Shown here: positions 6,119 through 6,224 of the stretch, piece after piece | Layout: every line of letters begins with the position of its first letter | Position numbering within the stretch: position 1 is the stretch's first letter | Assembly: GCA_046714215.1 (NCBI GenBank) | Contig: JBKKBM010000123.1 | Coordinates: 1 to 6,224, forward strand | DNA length: 6,224 nucleotides | Source of the DNA: DATLCI01 sp046714215 | GTDB lineage: Bacteria > Acidobacteriota > Terriglobia > Terriglobales > Acidobacteriaceae | Reading direction: 5' to 3' | Made by a program: the position numbers and the translations under genes | Notes under the pieces: model-generated | What the model was told of the DNA's origin: nothing | What the model saw: only the letters and a program-made list of their open reading frames with translations | Database searches by the model: none

Positions 6119-6149
6119 ATTATACAAAAGCGCTACGCGCTTCAGTCCC
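6119..6149 (-). promoter_or_regulatory. Candidate sigma-70 promoter of the mtnP-led operon
   Basis: On the minus strand a perfect TATAAT -10 hexamer lies at 6124-6119. The -35 region is weak: GGGACT at 6149-6144 matches TTGACA at three of six positions with a 19-bp spacer, and GACTGA at 17 bp is no better. Initiation about seven bases downstream would give a leader near 43 nt before the mtnP TTG. The spacer contains the palindrome at 6128-6142, so an activator or repressor may compensate for the poor -35. This is inferred from sequence alone. Confidence 0.55.
6128..6142. repeat. Perfect inverted repeat in the promoter spacer (operator or short terminator)
   Basis: AAGCGC and GCGCTT form a perfect 6-bp stem with a 3-base loop. 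On the minus strand the repeat is followed by TTTTG and then the TATAAT box, and it starts right at the TGA that closes the possible upstream reading frame. It could act as a short intrinsic terminator for the upstream gene, with a weak T-tract, or as a binding site for a dimeric regulator over the promoter spacer. The sequence does not decide between the two. Confidence 0.5.
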
Positions 6150-6224
6150 GTTGCATCAGGCGGACAGCGAAGACGGGAGCGACCGCCTTGAGGCTGAGGT
6201 TTCCGGTGCGCGCGGTCTTTTTCC
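6142..6224 (-). CDS. Possible C-terminal end of an upstream gene (partial, unidentified)
   Basis: A minus-strand frame enters from the right edge and ends in TGA at 6144-6142 after 26 visible residues, ending VFAVRLMQRD. Its third codon positions are strongly G/C-rich, as in the established genes here, while the other two minus frames give arginine- and proline-rich or short products. No family is recognisable from so short a fragment. The competing plus-strand frame that opens at 6082 and runs to the right edge is less GC-rich at third positions and covers the mtnP promoter. The segment could also be non-coding. Confidence 0.3.
   Translation of the reverse strand, partial: KKTARTGNLSLKAVAPVFAVRLMQRD

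Noticed and set aside
6158..6188. Inverted repeat AGGCGG/CCGCCT with a 19-base loop
   Set aside because: A 6-bp GC-rich stem with a long loop and no T-tract is expected by chance at this base composition.
6082..6224. Plus-strand frame from ATG 6082 (or 6100) open to the right edge, a possible divergent gene
   Set aside because: It would read through the mtnP promoter and palindrome, has poorer third-position GC than the opposing minus frame, and its product is not recognisable. Sequence to the right of the window would settle it.

Overview
The window is a compact, high-GC stretch of bacterial chromosome in which every convincing gene lies on the minus strand. Read in the direction of transcription (right to left) the order is: a possible 3' end of an unrelated gene (6142-6224), a promoter-like region, then methylthioadenosine phosphorylase (mtnP), a PfkB-family sugar/nucleoside kinase, a GT-C type membrane glycosyltransferase, an MgtC/SapB-family membrane protein, diaminopimelate epimerase (dapF), murein LD-carboxypeptidase (ldcA) and the first 63 codons of mpl, which runs off the left edge. 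Gene spacings are 3, 6, 43 (or 10), 1 and 25 bp, plus a 4-bp ATGA overlap, so the seven genes look like one operon. No stretch longer than 300 bases lacks a gene, and no RNA gene, CRISPR array, phage or insertion sequence is visible.

The last three genes form a coherent cell-wall module. DapF makes meso-diaminopimelate, LdcA trims the recycled murein tetrapeptide to a tripeptide, and Mpl ligates that tripeptide to UDP-MurNAc. The first two genes fit purine/methylthioadenosine salvage: MTAP releases adenine and a sugar 1-phosphate, and the kinase may act on a related nucleoside or sugar. The glycosyltransferase and MgtC-like protein are envelope membrane proteins between the two modules.

The most unusual feature is in DapF. 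Both positions that carry the catalytic cysteines of this family are serine (TCC codons at 1681-1683 and 1276-1278), while the surrounding substrate-binding motifs are intact. This is either a Ser/Ser epimerase or a DapF-fold protein with changed chemistry.

The gene content, GC-rich codon use and a Gram-negative style murein-recycling pathway suggest a Gram-negative soil-type bacterium. The style of the DapF and MTAP proteins makes me favour Acidobacteriota, but that is an impression from memory and not a demonstrated assignment.
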